DNA of 64,000 nucleotides from an uncultured Rhizobiaceae bacterium. GTDB lineage: Bacteria; Pseudomonadota; Alphaproteobacteria; Rhizobiales; Rhizobiaceae. The stretch lies in assembly GCA_958296345.1 (NCBI GenBank), contig CATQIJ010000007.1, positions 1-64,000 of the forward strand. Direction: 5' to 3'. The translations under genes were made by a program, and so were the position numbers. Below the pieces are notes generated by a model. The model worked only from the letters and a program-made list of their open reading frames with translations. It made no database searches and was not told the DNA's origin. Below are positions 7,245-15,294 of the stretch, piece by piece. How positions within the stretch are numbered: the first letter of the stretch is position 1; the number at the start of each line of letters is the position of its first letter.

Positions 7245-8384
7245 TTGCGTAGCACTCGTGTTGGGCGCGTTTCTTTTGTTAAACGTGCGGCTAATTCATT
7301 ATTAATAGGCGGCCTTGCCACCGCAATATATTCCAGTCAAACAGTTCAAGTTGCACATCAAGATGTCGCAAGTCTTGTCGGTAAAACTGGTCAGGATAGA
7401 TGGCTAGCACATATACAAGCACCAATTGGCGAAACTGTTGCGCTTACAACAGCAGGCATGTTGGGGAAAGAAATAGTCCAACTAGCAAATGCAAATACGC
7501 CCAAAACACTTTCTGTTTCTAGAGAAGTAAAACAAGCATCAAAACCACAGAGCATTAACCGCGCCTTAAAAAGTGGCCGCGTTCTCCAAACAACAGCACG
7601 CCAAGCACCTGAGAATTTTTCAGCAGGTTCAGTAATTGAGCGACATAGCCTGATGCAGCCTATGAACCAGGGCAAAAAACAAGCTTTGGCATTTGTAAAA
7701 CCAAAGCCTTTGGAAGAAGCTATGCAGGTAGCGGCGGTCTTCCATCAAAAGAAGAAAAAACAAATTGGACCAAAAACTGATCACTTGCCTGTAATGGTTG
7801 CAAGTCTTGTTAAGCAGTCTCAAAGCTCTATTCTTTCTTATTCAGCTGAACCAAAAGTTGAGCATTCACCTTTCAGTGCAGTTCTGGTTGAAGAAAAACC
7901 AATAAAAATTGTACCTAAGCTTGGAAAAGGCGATCACCGTTGGGCGTTGAATTCACTGCCAAAGAATTCTTATACTAAGAAGCAACAAAGATGTTTAGCG
8001 CGTGGAATTTACTTTGAAGCACGCGGCGAATCTGTAAAAGGCCAGGCAGCTGTTTCTCAGGTGATTTTAAATCGAGTACGCAATCCGCATTATCCAAATT
8101 CGATTTGTGGCGTGGTTTATCAAAATCAGCATTGGCATAACCGTTGTCAGTTCTCATTTGCCTGTGATCGTATTAAAGATCGTATCAACAGCCCAAAACT
8201 GTATAGACAAGCGCAGCATATTGCAGCGGAAACAACAGCCGGACGAATCTGGTTTCCACAAGTTGGCTCATCAACTCATTACCATGCAACTTATGTAGCA
8301 CCACGCTGGCGTAAGAAGATGAAGCGCGTCGGAAAAATCGGTTTACACATATTTTATCGCACTTATGCTGGCGGTTGGTCTTAA
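7245..8384 (+). CDS. SleB-type cell wall hydrolase
   Basis: The last 130 residues form a cell wall hydrolase SleB domain (Hydrolase_2): RCLARGIYFEARGES with the catalytic-type Glu, then QVILNRVRNPHYPNSICGVVYQ and a final THYHATYVAPRW segment. SleB-like enzymes are lytic transglycosylases or amidases of peptidoglycan. The first 250 residues are low-complexity and basic after one hydrophobic helix (about 15-30), suggesting an inner-membrane-anchored periplasmic enzyme. No ATG precedes residue 70. TTG at 7245 is favoured because GGAG sits 8 bases upstream; TTG at 7227 in the same frame is the alternative. A strong terminator follows. Confidence 0.85.
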   Translation: MRSTRVGRVSFVKRAANSLLIGGLATAIYSSQTVQVAHQDVASLVGKTGQDRWLAHIQAPIGETVALTTAGMLGKEIVQLANANTPKTLSVSREVKQASKPQSINRALKSGRVLQTTARQAPENFSAGSVIERHSLMQPMNQGKKQALAFVKPKPLEEAMQVAAVFHQKKKKQIGPKTDHLPVMVASLVKQSQSSILSYSAEPKVEHSPFSAVLVEEKPIKIVPKLGKGDHRWALNSLPKNSYTKKQQRCLARGIYFEARGESVKGQAAVSQVILNRVRNPHYPNSICGVVYQNQHWHNRCQFSFACDRIKDRINSPKLYRQAQHIAAETTAGRIWFPQVGSSTHYHATYVAPRWRKKMKRVGKIGLHIFYRTYAGGWS

Positions 8385-8425
8385 AACTGCACTCAAAACA
8401 CCCATAAAATAGAGAGATTCTTTAA

Positions 8426-8460
8426 AATCCCCTGCGACATCATTGTCGCAGGGGATTTTT
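8426..8460 (+). terminator. Strong intrinsic terminator after SleB-type gene
   Basis: AATCCCCTGCGACA and TGTCGCAGGGGATT form a perfect 14-bp stem around a TCAT loop, followed by a T-run (TTTTT). It separates the hydrolase gene from the atp operon. Confidence 0.92.
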
Positions 8461-8509
8461 CTTTGTGTAAAAGGCTATTTTTCAACGACTTAAGTAGTAG
8501 TAAGACTGC

Positions 8510-8538
8510 TTGACAGAAAAGGGGTGCATATCTATGTT
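8510..8538 (+). promoter_or_regulatory. Sigma-70-type promoter of the atp F0 operon
   Basis: TTGACA (8510-8515) and TATGTT (8533-8538) are separated by exactly 17 bases, a near-consensus housekeeping promoter. The predicted start near 8545 gives a leader of about 120 bases before atpI. Confidence 0.7.
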
Positions 8539-8666
8539 GCGCCCATCTTACGGGCTTTTTTAAAGGGTGTGTTTTCCGTTTCAGATTTAAGTAATTCGAT
8601 AAGCATTTTTAATCGCATATCATTGGGCAATACTGGCAAAGAGCCGGGTCCAAGAAAAGGCTTGAA

Positions 8667-8981
8667 ATGAATAAGAAAACTGATCCTTTTGATATTGGTG
8701 CGAAAGATGATCTTGAAAACAGGTTGAATGATATTAACAAGCGTCTTGGGCGTGATGTTAAAGATGAACAAGCTGGTGAGATCAAAAGACCGGGCAATTC
8801 CGGAATGGCACAGGGTATGCGTATCGCTTCAGAGTTTGTCTCTGCGATACTTGTAGGCGCAGCCATCGGATATGCAATAGACTGGGTTTTTGGCATAGCA
8901 CCGTTTGCGATGATATTATTTTTATTGCTTGGTTTCGTGGCTGGTGTATTAAACGTTATGCGAGCCGCAAAAGATATGTGA
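8667..8981 (+). CDS. atpI: ATP synthase accessory protein AtpI (AtpQ)
   Basis: A 104-residue protein with a charged N-terminal half and two C-terminal membrane helices (about 55-73 and 78-97). The segment GAAIGYAIDWVFGIAPF matches the ATP synthase subunit I family. It is the first gene of the F0 operon, its usual place in alphaproteobacteria, and is thought to aid c-ring assembly and magnesium or proton handling. It is followed by atpB after about 70 bases. Confidence 0.92.
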   Translation: MNKKTDPFDIGAKDDLENRLNDINKRLGRDVKDEQAGEIKRPGNSGMAQGMRIASEFVSAILVGAAIGYAIDWVFGIAPFAMILFLLLGFVAGVLNVMRAAKDM

Positions 8982-9051
8982 GCGGTTTAGCTCAAAAGAA
9001 TTTAACAGCACATTTCGTGCGATAAAGAATTGAATAGATAGAGAAGACAAA

Positions 9052-9803
9052 GTGGCAAACGATCCTATTAGTCAATTTAAATTAAAGAATTAATTCCCCT
9101 AGAAGTAGGTGGAGTGGATATTTCTTTCACAAATTCATCTTTGTTTATGGTGATAACAGTACTTGCAAGCTCAGCATTCTTTATTTGGGCAATTAGTGGT
9201 CGTGGTCTGGTACCTGGTCGTGCGCAATCGCTTGCTGAAATGACCTATGAATTTGTTGCTGGCATGTTACGAGATTCTGCAGGATCTGAAGGAATGAAAT
9301 TCTTTCCTTTAGTTTTCTCACTTTTCTTATTCATTCTCGTAGCCAATATGTTTGGCATGTTCCCATACTTCTTTACAGTAACCAGCCATATTATTGTCAC
9401 GGTAATGCTGGCGTTGTTGGTTTTCTTCACCGTTATTCTTTTCGGTCTTTATAAACACGGTTTTGGCTTCTTAAAGATTTTTGTACCAAGCGGTGTTCCT
9501 GGTTTCATTCTTCCTTTGGTTGTTTTAATCGAAATCATTTCATTTTTCTCTCGCCCTTTAAGCCATTCAGTACGTCTTTTTGCCAATATGTTGGCAGGCC
9601 ATATTACGCTTAAAGTGTTTGCGGGATTCATTACTTCTATGTCTGCTGTTGGCGCCGTTGGTGTTGCAGGTGCTATTCTGCCACTTCTTATGGTAGTTGG
9701 TCTTACGGGCTTAGAATTTCTTGTAGCATTCCTACAAGCATACGTCTTTACATTGCTAACTTGCATGTATCTCAATGATGCCCTCCACCCAGGTGGGCAC
9801 TAA
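9052..9803 (+). CDS. atpB: ATP synthase F0 subunit a, with a frameshift near the N-terminus
   Basis: Subunit a forms the proton half-channels of the ATP synthase. The expected alphaproteobacterial start (MANDPISQF) begins at GTG 9052 but runs into a stop at 9091. The true continuation ([18 protein letters not shown]) is in the next frame, so one base is missing in the AAA run near 9081-9083; adding one A restores an uninterrupted protein of about 250 residues. The body is intact, with the key arginine in [16 protein letters not shown] and several membrane helices. Taken literally, translation would have to start at GTG 9114, without a spaced ribosome binding site. Sequence error is the simplest explanation because the gene is normally essential. 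Confidence 0.9.
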
Positions 9804-9839
9804 TAATTATCTTTGCATATCCATAAAGGAGCTATCAAA

Positions 9840-10067
9840 ATGGAAGCAGAAGCAGCAAAATATCTTGGCGCAGGCCTAGCAGCAATCGGCATTGGTGCCG
9901 CAGCAATGGGTGTAGGTAACATCTTCGGACAGTTCCTTTCAGGTGCTCTTCGCAACCCATCAGCAGCAGATGGCCAATTTGGTCGTTTGATCTTTGGTTT
10001 CGCTGTGACAGAAGCTCTAGGTATCTTCGCATTCCTAGTAGCACTTCTACTACTATTCGTGGTCTAA
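9840..10067 (+). CDS. atpE: ATP synthase F0 subunit c
   Basis: A 75-residue proteolipid with two membrane helices joined by the polar loop R38-N-P40. The ion-binding carboxylate is E58 in [12 protein letters not shown]. No sodium-type motif is evident, so proton coupling is expected. The ATG at 9840 follows AAAGGAGC at good spacing and is preferred over an in-frame upstream ATG at 9813, which would add nine non-conserved residues. Confidence 0.96.
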   Translation: MEAEAAKYLGAGLAAIGIGAAAMGVGNIFGQFLSGALRNPSAADGQFGRLIFGFAVTEALGIFAFLVALLLLFVV

Positions 10068-10154
10068 TACAGATTTGAATTTATCGAAGGCATTGCTTAA
10101 TCGCTCTGTCTTCGAACTTAATTCATTTTACTAGATCATATCTGGAGTAGAATA

Positions 10155-10691
10155 ATGTTTATCACTCAGGCTTTGGCCGCTGAAGAAGCACATAGTGCTG
10201 GTGGAGTTTTCCCTCCATTTGATCCTGCAACATTTGCGTCACAGATCTTGTGGCTCGTCATAACATTTGGCGTGTTCTACATGATAATGAGCCGTGTAAT
10301 TATTCCACGTCTTTCAGGTATTCTTGAAGTTCGCCACGACCGCATCTCGCGTGATTTGGATGAAACTGAAAGACTAAAGAATGAAGCAGATGCTGCTCAT
10401 GCCGCTTATGAGCATGAATTAGCAGAAGCAAAGAAAAATGCTCACAGCATCGCGCTTGAAGCAACTGATAAAGCAAAAGCTGAATCATCTGCTGCTCGCG
10501 AAAAAATTGAAGCTGGGTTAGCAGAAAAAATGACAGAAGCTGAAGCAAGAATTGCTGGTATTAAAGCAAAAGCTATGGCTGAAGTTGGAACAATCGCAAA
10601 TGATACAACAAGCGAAATTGTAAAAGCACTGATTGGTGGCACACTCACTAAAGCAGAGATTACAAAAGCTGTATCATCTTCGGTTAAATAG
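10155..10691 (+). CDS. atpG: ATP synthase F0 subunit b'
   Basis: A 178-residue peripheral-stalk subunit: a short N-terminal tail, one membrane helix (about residues 30-50, ASQILWLVITFGVFYMIMS) and a long charged coiled coil. The GGVFPPFDP segment before the helix and the IIPRLSGILEVRHDRI segment after it are typical of the alphaproteobacterial b' subunit (called AtpG or AtpF2). It pairs with subunit b, encoded 9 bases downstream, to make a heterodimeric stalk. Confidence 0.93.
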   Translation: MFITQALAAEEAHSAGGVFPPFDPATFASQILWLVITFGVFYMIMSRVIIPRLSGILEVRHDRISRDLDETERLKNEADAAHAAYEHELAEAKKNAHSIALEATDKAKAESSAAREKIEAGLAEKMTEAEARIAGIKAKAMAEVGTIANDTTSEIVKALIGGTLTKAEITKAVSSSVK

Positions 10692-10700
10692 GAGAGTACC

Positions 10701-11179
10701 ATGGACGCTACCGCATGGTCCCTTGTTGGCCTCATTCTTTTCATGGGCTTAGTTTTATACCTTAAAGTTCCAGCAATGGTATCTAAAGGTTTGGATGAAC
10801 GCTCAGATAAAATTCGTAATGAACTCGACGAAGCTCGTGAGTTACGTGAAGAAGCGCAAAACTTACTTGCAGAATATCAAGCAAAGCGTCAGGCTGCTGA
10901 AAAAGAGGCAGAAGATATTGTTTCTGCAGCAAAACGCGAAGCAAATGCTTTATCAGAAGATGCTGCCCGTAAAACAGCAGAGTTTGTTGAACGTCGCACA
11001 GCATCAGCTGAACAAAAGATTGCTCAAGCAGAAGCTCAAGCAATGGCAGATGTACGTGCATCCGCTGTTGATGTTGCAATTGCTGCCGCAGAAAAAATTG
11101 TTGCTGGTAAAGTAACAGGTGCTACTGCAAAAGGTTTGATTAAAACAGTATTTCTGAAATCAAAACTAAACTTAATTAA
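10701..11179 (+). CDS. atpF: ATP synthase F0 subunit b, C-terminal frame altered
   Basis: Subunit b of the peripheral stalk. One membrane helix (about residues 5-23) is followed by a long coiled coil. The literal frame reads on to 11195 with an odd tail (KTVFLKSKLNLIKSILI). In the neighbouring frame the sequence from about 11150 gives ISEIKTKLN and a stop at 11177-11179, which is the normal family ending. A one-base loss near 11145-11150 is therefore likely. It is the last gene of the F0 operon and a terminator follows at once. The F1 genes are not in this window, as usual in this class. Confidence 0.9.
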
Positions 11180-11205
11180 GAGTATTTTGATTTGACAGAA
11201 TTTTT

Positions 11206-11231
11206 AAGGCGCTCTTGAGCGCCTTTTTTAT
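11206..11231 (+). terminator. Terminator of the atp F0 operon
   Basis: AAGGCGCT and AGCGCCTT form a perfect 8-bp GC-rich stem with a CTTG loop, followed by a T-run. It lies between atpF and the convergent rnhB. Confidence 0.9.
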
Positions 11232-11887
11232 TAGCTATTATTTTCTAACATTTGTTTCAAGGGCGAAAAGCTTCTGCGGTGTATTGGGCAAGGCCCAAAG
11301 TGATGAATCGCATCGCGATGTTTTTTAGAGCCATATCCTTTATGCCCAGCAAAGCCATATTGAGGGTAATGCTTGTCTGCTTCAATCATCATACGATCAC
11401 GAAGAACTTTTGCTATGATAGAGGCAGCAGCAATTGAAAGAGATCTTGCATCACCTTTTACAAAAGCCTCTCCAATATTTTTTAAAGCATTTGGAATATC
11501 GCGCCCATCAACCATTGCATAATCTGCTTTGACGGGTAGTTGAGCAACGCTGATTTCCATCGCACGTAAGGCCGCTTCTCTTATATTGATTATATCAATC
11601 GTTTCAGCATTAAGGCTACACCAAGCAACATGAGAGGTTTTCAAAATTTCATCAAATAATAACTCGCGTTTCTTCTCCGTAAGTTTTTTGGAATCATTTA
11701 ACCCTTGAGGGAAATTATTAGGATCCAATATTACTGCTGCTGCTGTAACAGGGCCAGCCAAAGGCCCACGGCCAGCTTCATCGATGCCAGCTATTGAGTG
11801 TTTTCCTTGAGCTAATAAGCGTTCTTCAATTGAGAAGTTAGGTGCATCGGGCAGGGTGAAAAAATTAAGAGAATCAGTGAGTGACAT
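11231..11887 (-). CDS. rnhB: Ribonuclease HII
   Basis: A 218-residue RNase HII, which cleaves the RNA strand of RNA-DNA hybrids and removes single misincorporated ribonucleotides. The signature IAGIDEAGRGPLAGPV holds the first two catalytic acids (Asp and Glu); DSKKL and the later YAMVDG Asp complete the site. The C-terminal YGFAGHKGYGSKKH is typical. In alphaproteobacteria it is commonly next to the radical SAM gene seen here at 11974, which is read in the same direction. Confidence 0.95.
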   Translation of the reverse strand: MSLTDSLNFFTLPDAPNFSIEERLLAQGKHSIAGIDEAGRGPLAGPVTAAAVILDPNNFPQGLNDSKKLTEKKRELLFDEILKTSHVAWCSLNAETIDIINIREAALRAMEISVAQLPVKADYAMVDGRDIPNALKNIGEAFVKGDARSLSIAAASIIAKVLRDRMMIEADKHYPQYGFAGHKGYGSKKHRDAIHHFGPCPIHRRSFSPLKQMLENNS

Positions 11888-11973
11888 ACGGGGATATTAT
11901 CTACTCACTGATCCTCATGATAGCCCAGTAAGGAAATTGCGGCGGCAACTCACTGGGTAAATGCTTCTTTGAT

Positions 11974-13146
11974 TTAAAAAAGCGTTAGCTGGTTCTCGAC
12001 TTCACCAGCAGGTGGGTTGAACTGAGATGTATCGAGTGTACGTTTTACTTCATTAAGACCAAGTTTTTTGCAGGTTAGTTCAAACCGTCTTCCAATTTGC
12101 CATGCATATGGTCCGTCACCGCGCATGCGTTTGCCAAATTCGGCATCATAATCCTTGCCACCTCGAATGGCTCGTAACATATTCATTACATGGCGGTAAC
12201 GGTCTGGATAATGCTTCAAAAGCCAATCGCGTAATAAAGGTGAAACCTCGCGTGGTAGCCTGAGCAAAATAAATCCTGCTTCTTGAGCGCCAGCAGCTTG
12301 TGCTGAATTAAGAATACGTTCTACTTCATGGTCGGTAAGAACAGGGATGATGGGTGCCACCATAATAGAGGTTGGAATACCTGCCTTGGTTAAGTCTCTA
12401 ATAGTTTTAAGGCGTAAGCCAGGTGTTGCAGCACGCGGTTCCATTGTGCGGGATAATCTTCGATCTAAAGATGTAATAGAAATGCATACTTTTGCTAAAC
12501 CCTTCGAAGCCATGCGAGATAGAATATCAATATCACGTGTTACTAAAGCAGATTTGGTTACAATACCAACTGGGTGGTTAGCTGCTTCTAAGACTTCAAG
12601 AATTTCACGCGTAACACGCCATTGTTTCTCTATAGGCTGATAGGGATCGGTATTTGTCCCTAACGCAATGGTGCGAGGCTTATAGTTTTTCTTTGCTAGT
12701 TCTTTTTCAAGAAGTTGCGCTGCATTGGGTTTAGCATAAAGGGTAGTTTCAAAATCTAGCCCCGCAGATAAACCCATAAATGAATGAGAGGGGCGGGCAT
12801 AACAATAGATACAGCCATGCTCACATCCACGATATGGATTAATAGAACGATCAAAACTGATGTCAGGAGAATCATTTTTAGTAATAATAGTCTTTGGTTT
12901 TTCCACTTGCACATGTGTTTTAAATGGAGGTAGTTCATCCAATGATTGCCAACCATCATCAAAGACGTGATGTGAATGTTTATCAAATCGTGAAGAGGGA
13001 TTAAGAGTAGCACCCCTTCCTTTGTTTAGTGGCGTATGACGTAAGTCATCAATGGCTGTATCGCGCCCTTCAGCAATGACGGAAGTACCCATATAGGCTT
13101 CATGGGCTTTGACAGTTTCAACATTTTGTTCCCGTACAGCACCCAT
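11974..13146 (-). CDS. PA0069-family radical SAM protein
   Basis: A 390-residue radical SAM enzyme of the PA0069 family, related to spore photoproduct lyase. The [4Fe-4S]/SAM motif is C108-EHG-C112-IY-C115 in NPYRGCEHGCIYCYARPSH. Further family segments are LGTNTDPYQP and MVAPIIPVLTD. The substrate is not known. It lies upstream of rnhB on the same strand, 86 bases away, an arrangement common in Rhizobiales. The start at 13146 is the first Met; other starts a few residues in are possible. Confidence 0.9.
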   Translation of the reverse strand: MGAVREQNVETVKAHEAYMGTSVIAEGRDTAIDDLRHTPLNKGRGATLNPSSRFDKHSHHVFDDGWQSLDELPPFKTHVQVEKPKTIITKNDSPDISFDRSINPYRGCEHGCIYCYARPSHSFMGLSAGLDFETTLYAKPNAAQLLEKELAKKNYKPRTIALGTNTDPYQPIEKQWRVTREILEVLEAANHPVGIVTKSALVTRDIDILSRMASKGLAKVCISITSLDRRLSRTMEPRAATPGLRLKTIRDLTKAGIPTSIMVAPIIPVLTDHEVERILNSAQAAGAQEAGFILLRLPREVSPLLRDWLLKHYPDRYRHVMNMLRAIRGGKDYDAEFGKRMRGDGPYAWQIGRRFELTCKKLGLNEVKRTLDTSQFNPPAGEVENQLTLF

Positions 13147-13587
13147 AATTATTTACCTCTTTGATTCTCTTGGAAAATATTCCTATCAAAGAACAAAGAA
13201 CAAAACAAGAACTTTTGTGATTTACGCTATAAAAAAGATATTTTTTAAAAAAACCAATCTTCATGATAGCTGTGGATGGACTATCAAAGTATAGCATAAA
13301 GCCCTGAAATTATTGATTAGTAGTGGAAATTTTTTCAGCTTAGTAAACTTATTTTGCTAAACGAAAAAATATCTATGGCCAGAAATGCAAAGAATACGCT
13401 TGATTTCTAAGGAAAATTACAGAAAAATAACGTATTCAGCAATAATTGCTGTTCTTTGGGAGAGCGTCAAAATAATTCATCGATAAAAATAGCGTCTAGA
13501 TACTTTGCCCCTTTGGGCGCTTAGATTTTTCTGATTGAGCTATCTATTATGATGTATTTTTAGCGTTACATATAATTGGAGGGGAAT
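13147..13587. other. Long AT-rich intergenic region upstream of amt
   Basis: About 440 bases without a supported gene. It contains the divergent promoters of the radical SAM gene and the Amt-like gene. I looked for a sigma-54 GG-N10-GC pair, expected for a nitrogen-regulated amt promoter, and found none with correct spacing. A strong ribosome binding site (GGAGG, 13578-13582) precedes the amt ATG. Confidence 0.5.
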
Positions 13588-14949
13588 ATGGGGAATAATA
13601 TTGATGCACTGACAACGGTGTTTACCGAGTTTTATTACTGGGTGACCGTTGTATTTATGTTTTTAATTCACTTAGGATTTTTAATGTATGAGGTTGGCGC
13701 TTCTAGGCGTAGAAACCACATGCATACGTTGATGAAAAACTCGATGTTAACTCCTTTAGTAACCATTACCTTCTTCTTCTTTGGCTGGTGGATATATTGG
13801 GCATTTCCTGCATTTCCGTTTCTTGGCGGTATTGCCAGCGGTGGTAATGCAGATTTGGCAGCAGCGAACACACCGTGGTCTGCAACTATGTCAACAAACC
13901 TTGGAGATCGGATAACTGGTGTTTTCTGGGCGGCATTCCTACTGTTTTCATGGACTGCAGCTTCAATTGTTTCGGGCGCGGTCATTGAGCGTATTCGTTC
14001 CACGGCTTTCTGGATCCATGCAGTTTTAATCGGTTCGGTATTCTGGATTATTGATGCTGCCTGGGGCTGGCATTTCGGTGGCTGGATGGTTCAATTGCTT
14101 GGCTATCATGATGCATATGCATCGGGTGTTATTCACGCAGTTGCGGGTGGTTATGCATTGGGTGTACTTTATGTACTTGGGCCACGGCTTGGCAAATTTG
14201 CAGATGATGGAACACCGCGTGATATTCCGCCACATAATCCTTGGATGGTCGTATTAGGTCTCTTCATGATCTACACAGGCTTCTGGGGTTTTTACGCAGC
14301 GTGTAACGTACCAATTATCTCACCTGAAGTTATTGACGGTCAGATCACAGGTGTGACTTGGACAGCAACGAATATCTATCTTGCTCCAACAACACTGGGT
14401 GCCATTACCTTTAACTTCTTAATGTCTCTGTCGGGTGGCATGTTGGTTGCCTATATGGTCTCCAAGGGTGATCCTTTCTGGACATTCTCTGGTGGTCTTG
14501 CAGGTATTATTACAGCATCAGCTGGTAATGACCTTTACCACCCAATTCAAGCAATGTTTATTGGTGGATTTGGCGCATGGGCAGCTTACAAACTACACTT
14601 CTTTGTTGAGCGTAAGTTCAAGATTGATGATGCAGTGGGTGCAGTTGCTGTGCACGGATATGCAGGCTTCTTAGGTGTATGTATTGCAGGCTTCATGCTA
14701 TGGGGTGCGCCGTCAACACCATATGAAGGCTATGCAACAATCAGCCCTTGGGGTCAGTTCGCTGGTGCGGTCATTATGTTCGGTGTACTTGGATTTCTTC
14801 CAGCTTTCTTAGTCTCTAAGGTAATGGCTAGCATGGGTATCTTAAGAATACCTGCAAAAGTAGAGCTTGAAGGACTTGACCATAAAGATGAAACTGCGTT
14901 TCAATATGCTGTTGCCGATGTCGTTGCTGCAGAAAAAGCAGCACTTTAA
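13588..14949 (+). CDS. Amt/MEP/Rh family ammonium transporter
   Basis: A 453-residue membrane protein of the Amt family with about 11 helices. The two pore histidines are in SGVIHAVAGG and AVAVHGYAGFLG, the conserved Asp lies eight residues before the first His (HDAYASGVIH), and WGWHFGG matches the usual WGW segment. The N-terminal part is divergent: the usual GGLVRRKN motif reads EVGASRRRN. No C-terminal GlnK-binding tail of the classic type is evident. ATG 13588 follows GGAGG; an upstream in-frame TTG at 13576 is less likely. It is followed by a 71-residue membrane protein, 27 bases downstream, which may be a partner. Ammonium transport is inferred from the pore residues. Confidence 0.87.
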   Translation: MGNNIDALTTVFTEFYYWVTVVFMFLIHLGFLMYEVGASRRRNHMHTLMKNSMLTPLVTITFFFFGWWIYWAFPAFPFLGGIASGGNADLAAANTPWSATMSTNLGDRITGVFWAAFLLFSWTAASIVSGAVIERIRSTAFWIHAVLIGSVFWIIDAAWGWHFGGWMVQLLGYHDAYASGVIHAVAGGYALGVLYVLGPRLGKFADDGTPRDIPPHNPWMVVLGLFMIYTGFWGFYAACNVPIISPEVIDGQITGVTWTATNIYLAPTTLGAITFNFLMSLSGGMLVAYMVSKGDPFWTFSGGLAGIITASAGNDLYHPIQAMFIGGFGAWAAYKLHFFVERKFKIDDAVGAVAVHGYAGFLGVCIAGFMLWGAPSTPYEGYATISPWGQFAGAVIMFGVLGFLPAFLVSKVMASMGILRIPAKVELEGLDHKDETAFQYAVADVVAAEKAAL

Positions 14950-14976
14950 ACAACCAAGACAATAGGAGAAATCAAA

Positions 14977-15192
14977 ATGTCTACAATAGGATATGATAGC
15001 TGGGCTGTTGACTTGGCGGATGTGGGTGCAATCTACCCATTTCAAGGAACTGAAGTACTTATGGTAATTATAGCCGTAGTGGCTTGGTTGGCTTGGCATG
15101 TATATCAAGCTAAAGCAGAAAGTGCTGAGCTTAAAGAGCGAGAGGCAGCCTTTGATAAGAAAGCTGCAAGCAAGAACATAGAAGGTTACTGA
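14977..15192 (+). CDS. Small single-helix membrane protein paired with Amt
   Basis: A 71-residue protein with one membrane helix (about residues 26-44, EVLMVIIAVVAWLAWHVY) and a charged, helical C-terminal tail rich in Ala, Glu and Lys. The ATG follows AGGAGA, a strong ribosome binding site. It is 27 bases downstream of the Amt-like gene and ends before a terminator, so the two form a bicistronic unit. I do not recognise a family; a regulatory or assembly subunit of the transporter is a guess from context. Confidence 0.75.
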   Translation: MSTIGYDSWAVDLADVGAIYPFQGTEVLMVIIAVVAWLAWHVYQAKAESAELKEREAAFDKKAASKNIEGY

Positions 15193-15231
15193 TAAACGCA
15201 CCTTTCAGGTAGTTTATCCGTTTAAGAAAAG

Positions 15232-15261
15232 AGGCCACTTAAGAAATTAAGTGGCCTTTTT
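15232..15261 (+). terminator. Terminator of the amt operon
   Basis: AGGCCACTTAA and TTAAGTGGCCT form a perfect 11-bp stem with a GAAA tetraloop followed by TTTT. The A-run on the other side means it may also work for the convergent nitronate monooxygenase gene. Confidence 0.9.
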
Positions 15262-15294
15262 GCTATGTGAAAGGAATTGCGGTTAGTTTAATTC

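Noticed and set aside
8541-8561. GCCC/GGGC hairpin followed by six T, an attenuator candidate in front of atpI
   Set aside because: The stem is only 4 bp and overlaps the expected transcription start, so it would not be fully in the transcript.
9070-9093. Programmed frameshift in atpB
   Set aside because: The TTT AAA TTA context does not allow tandem -1 re-pairing, and no downstream stem-loop is evident; an indel is simpler.
13371-13395. TGGCC...TGC resembling a sigma-54 promoter upstream of amt
   Set aside because: GG and GC are separated by 8 bases, not the required 10.
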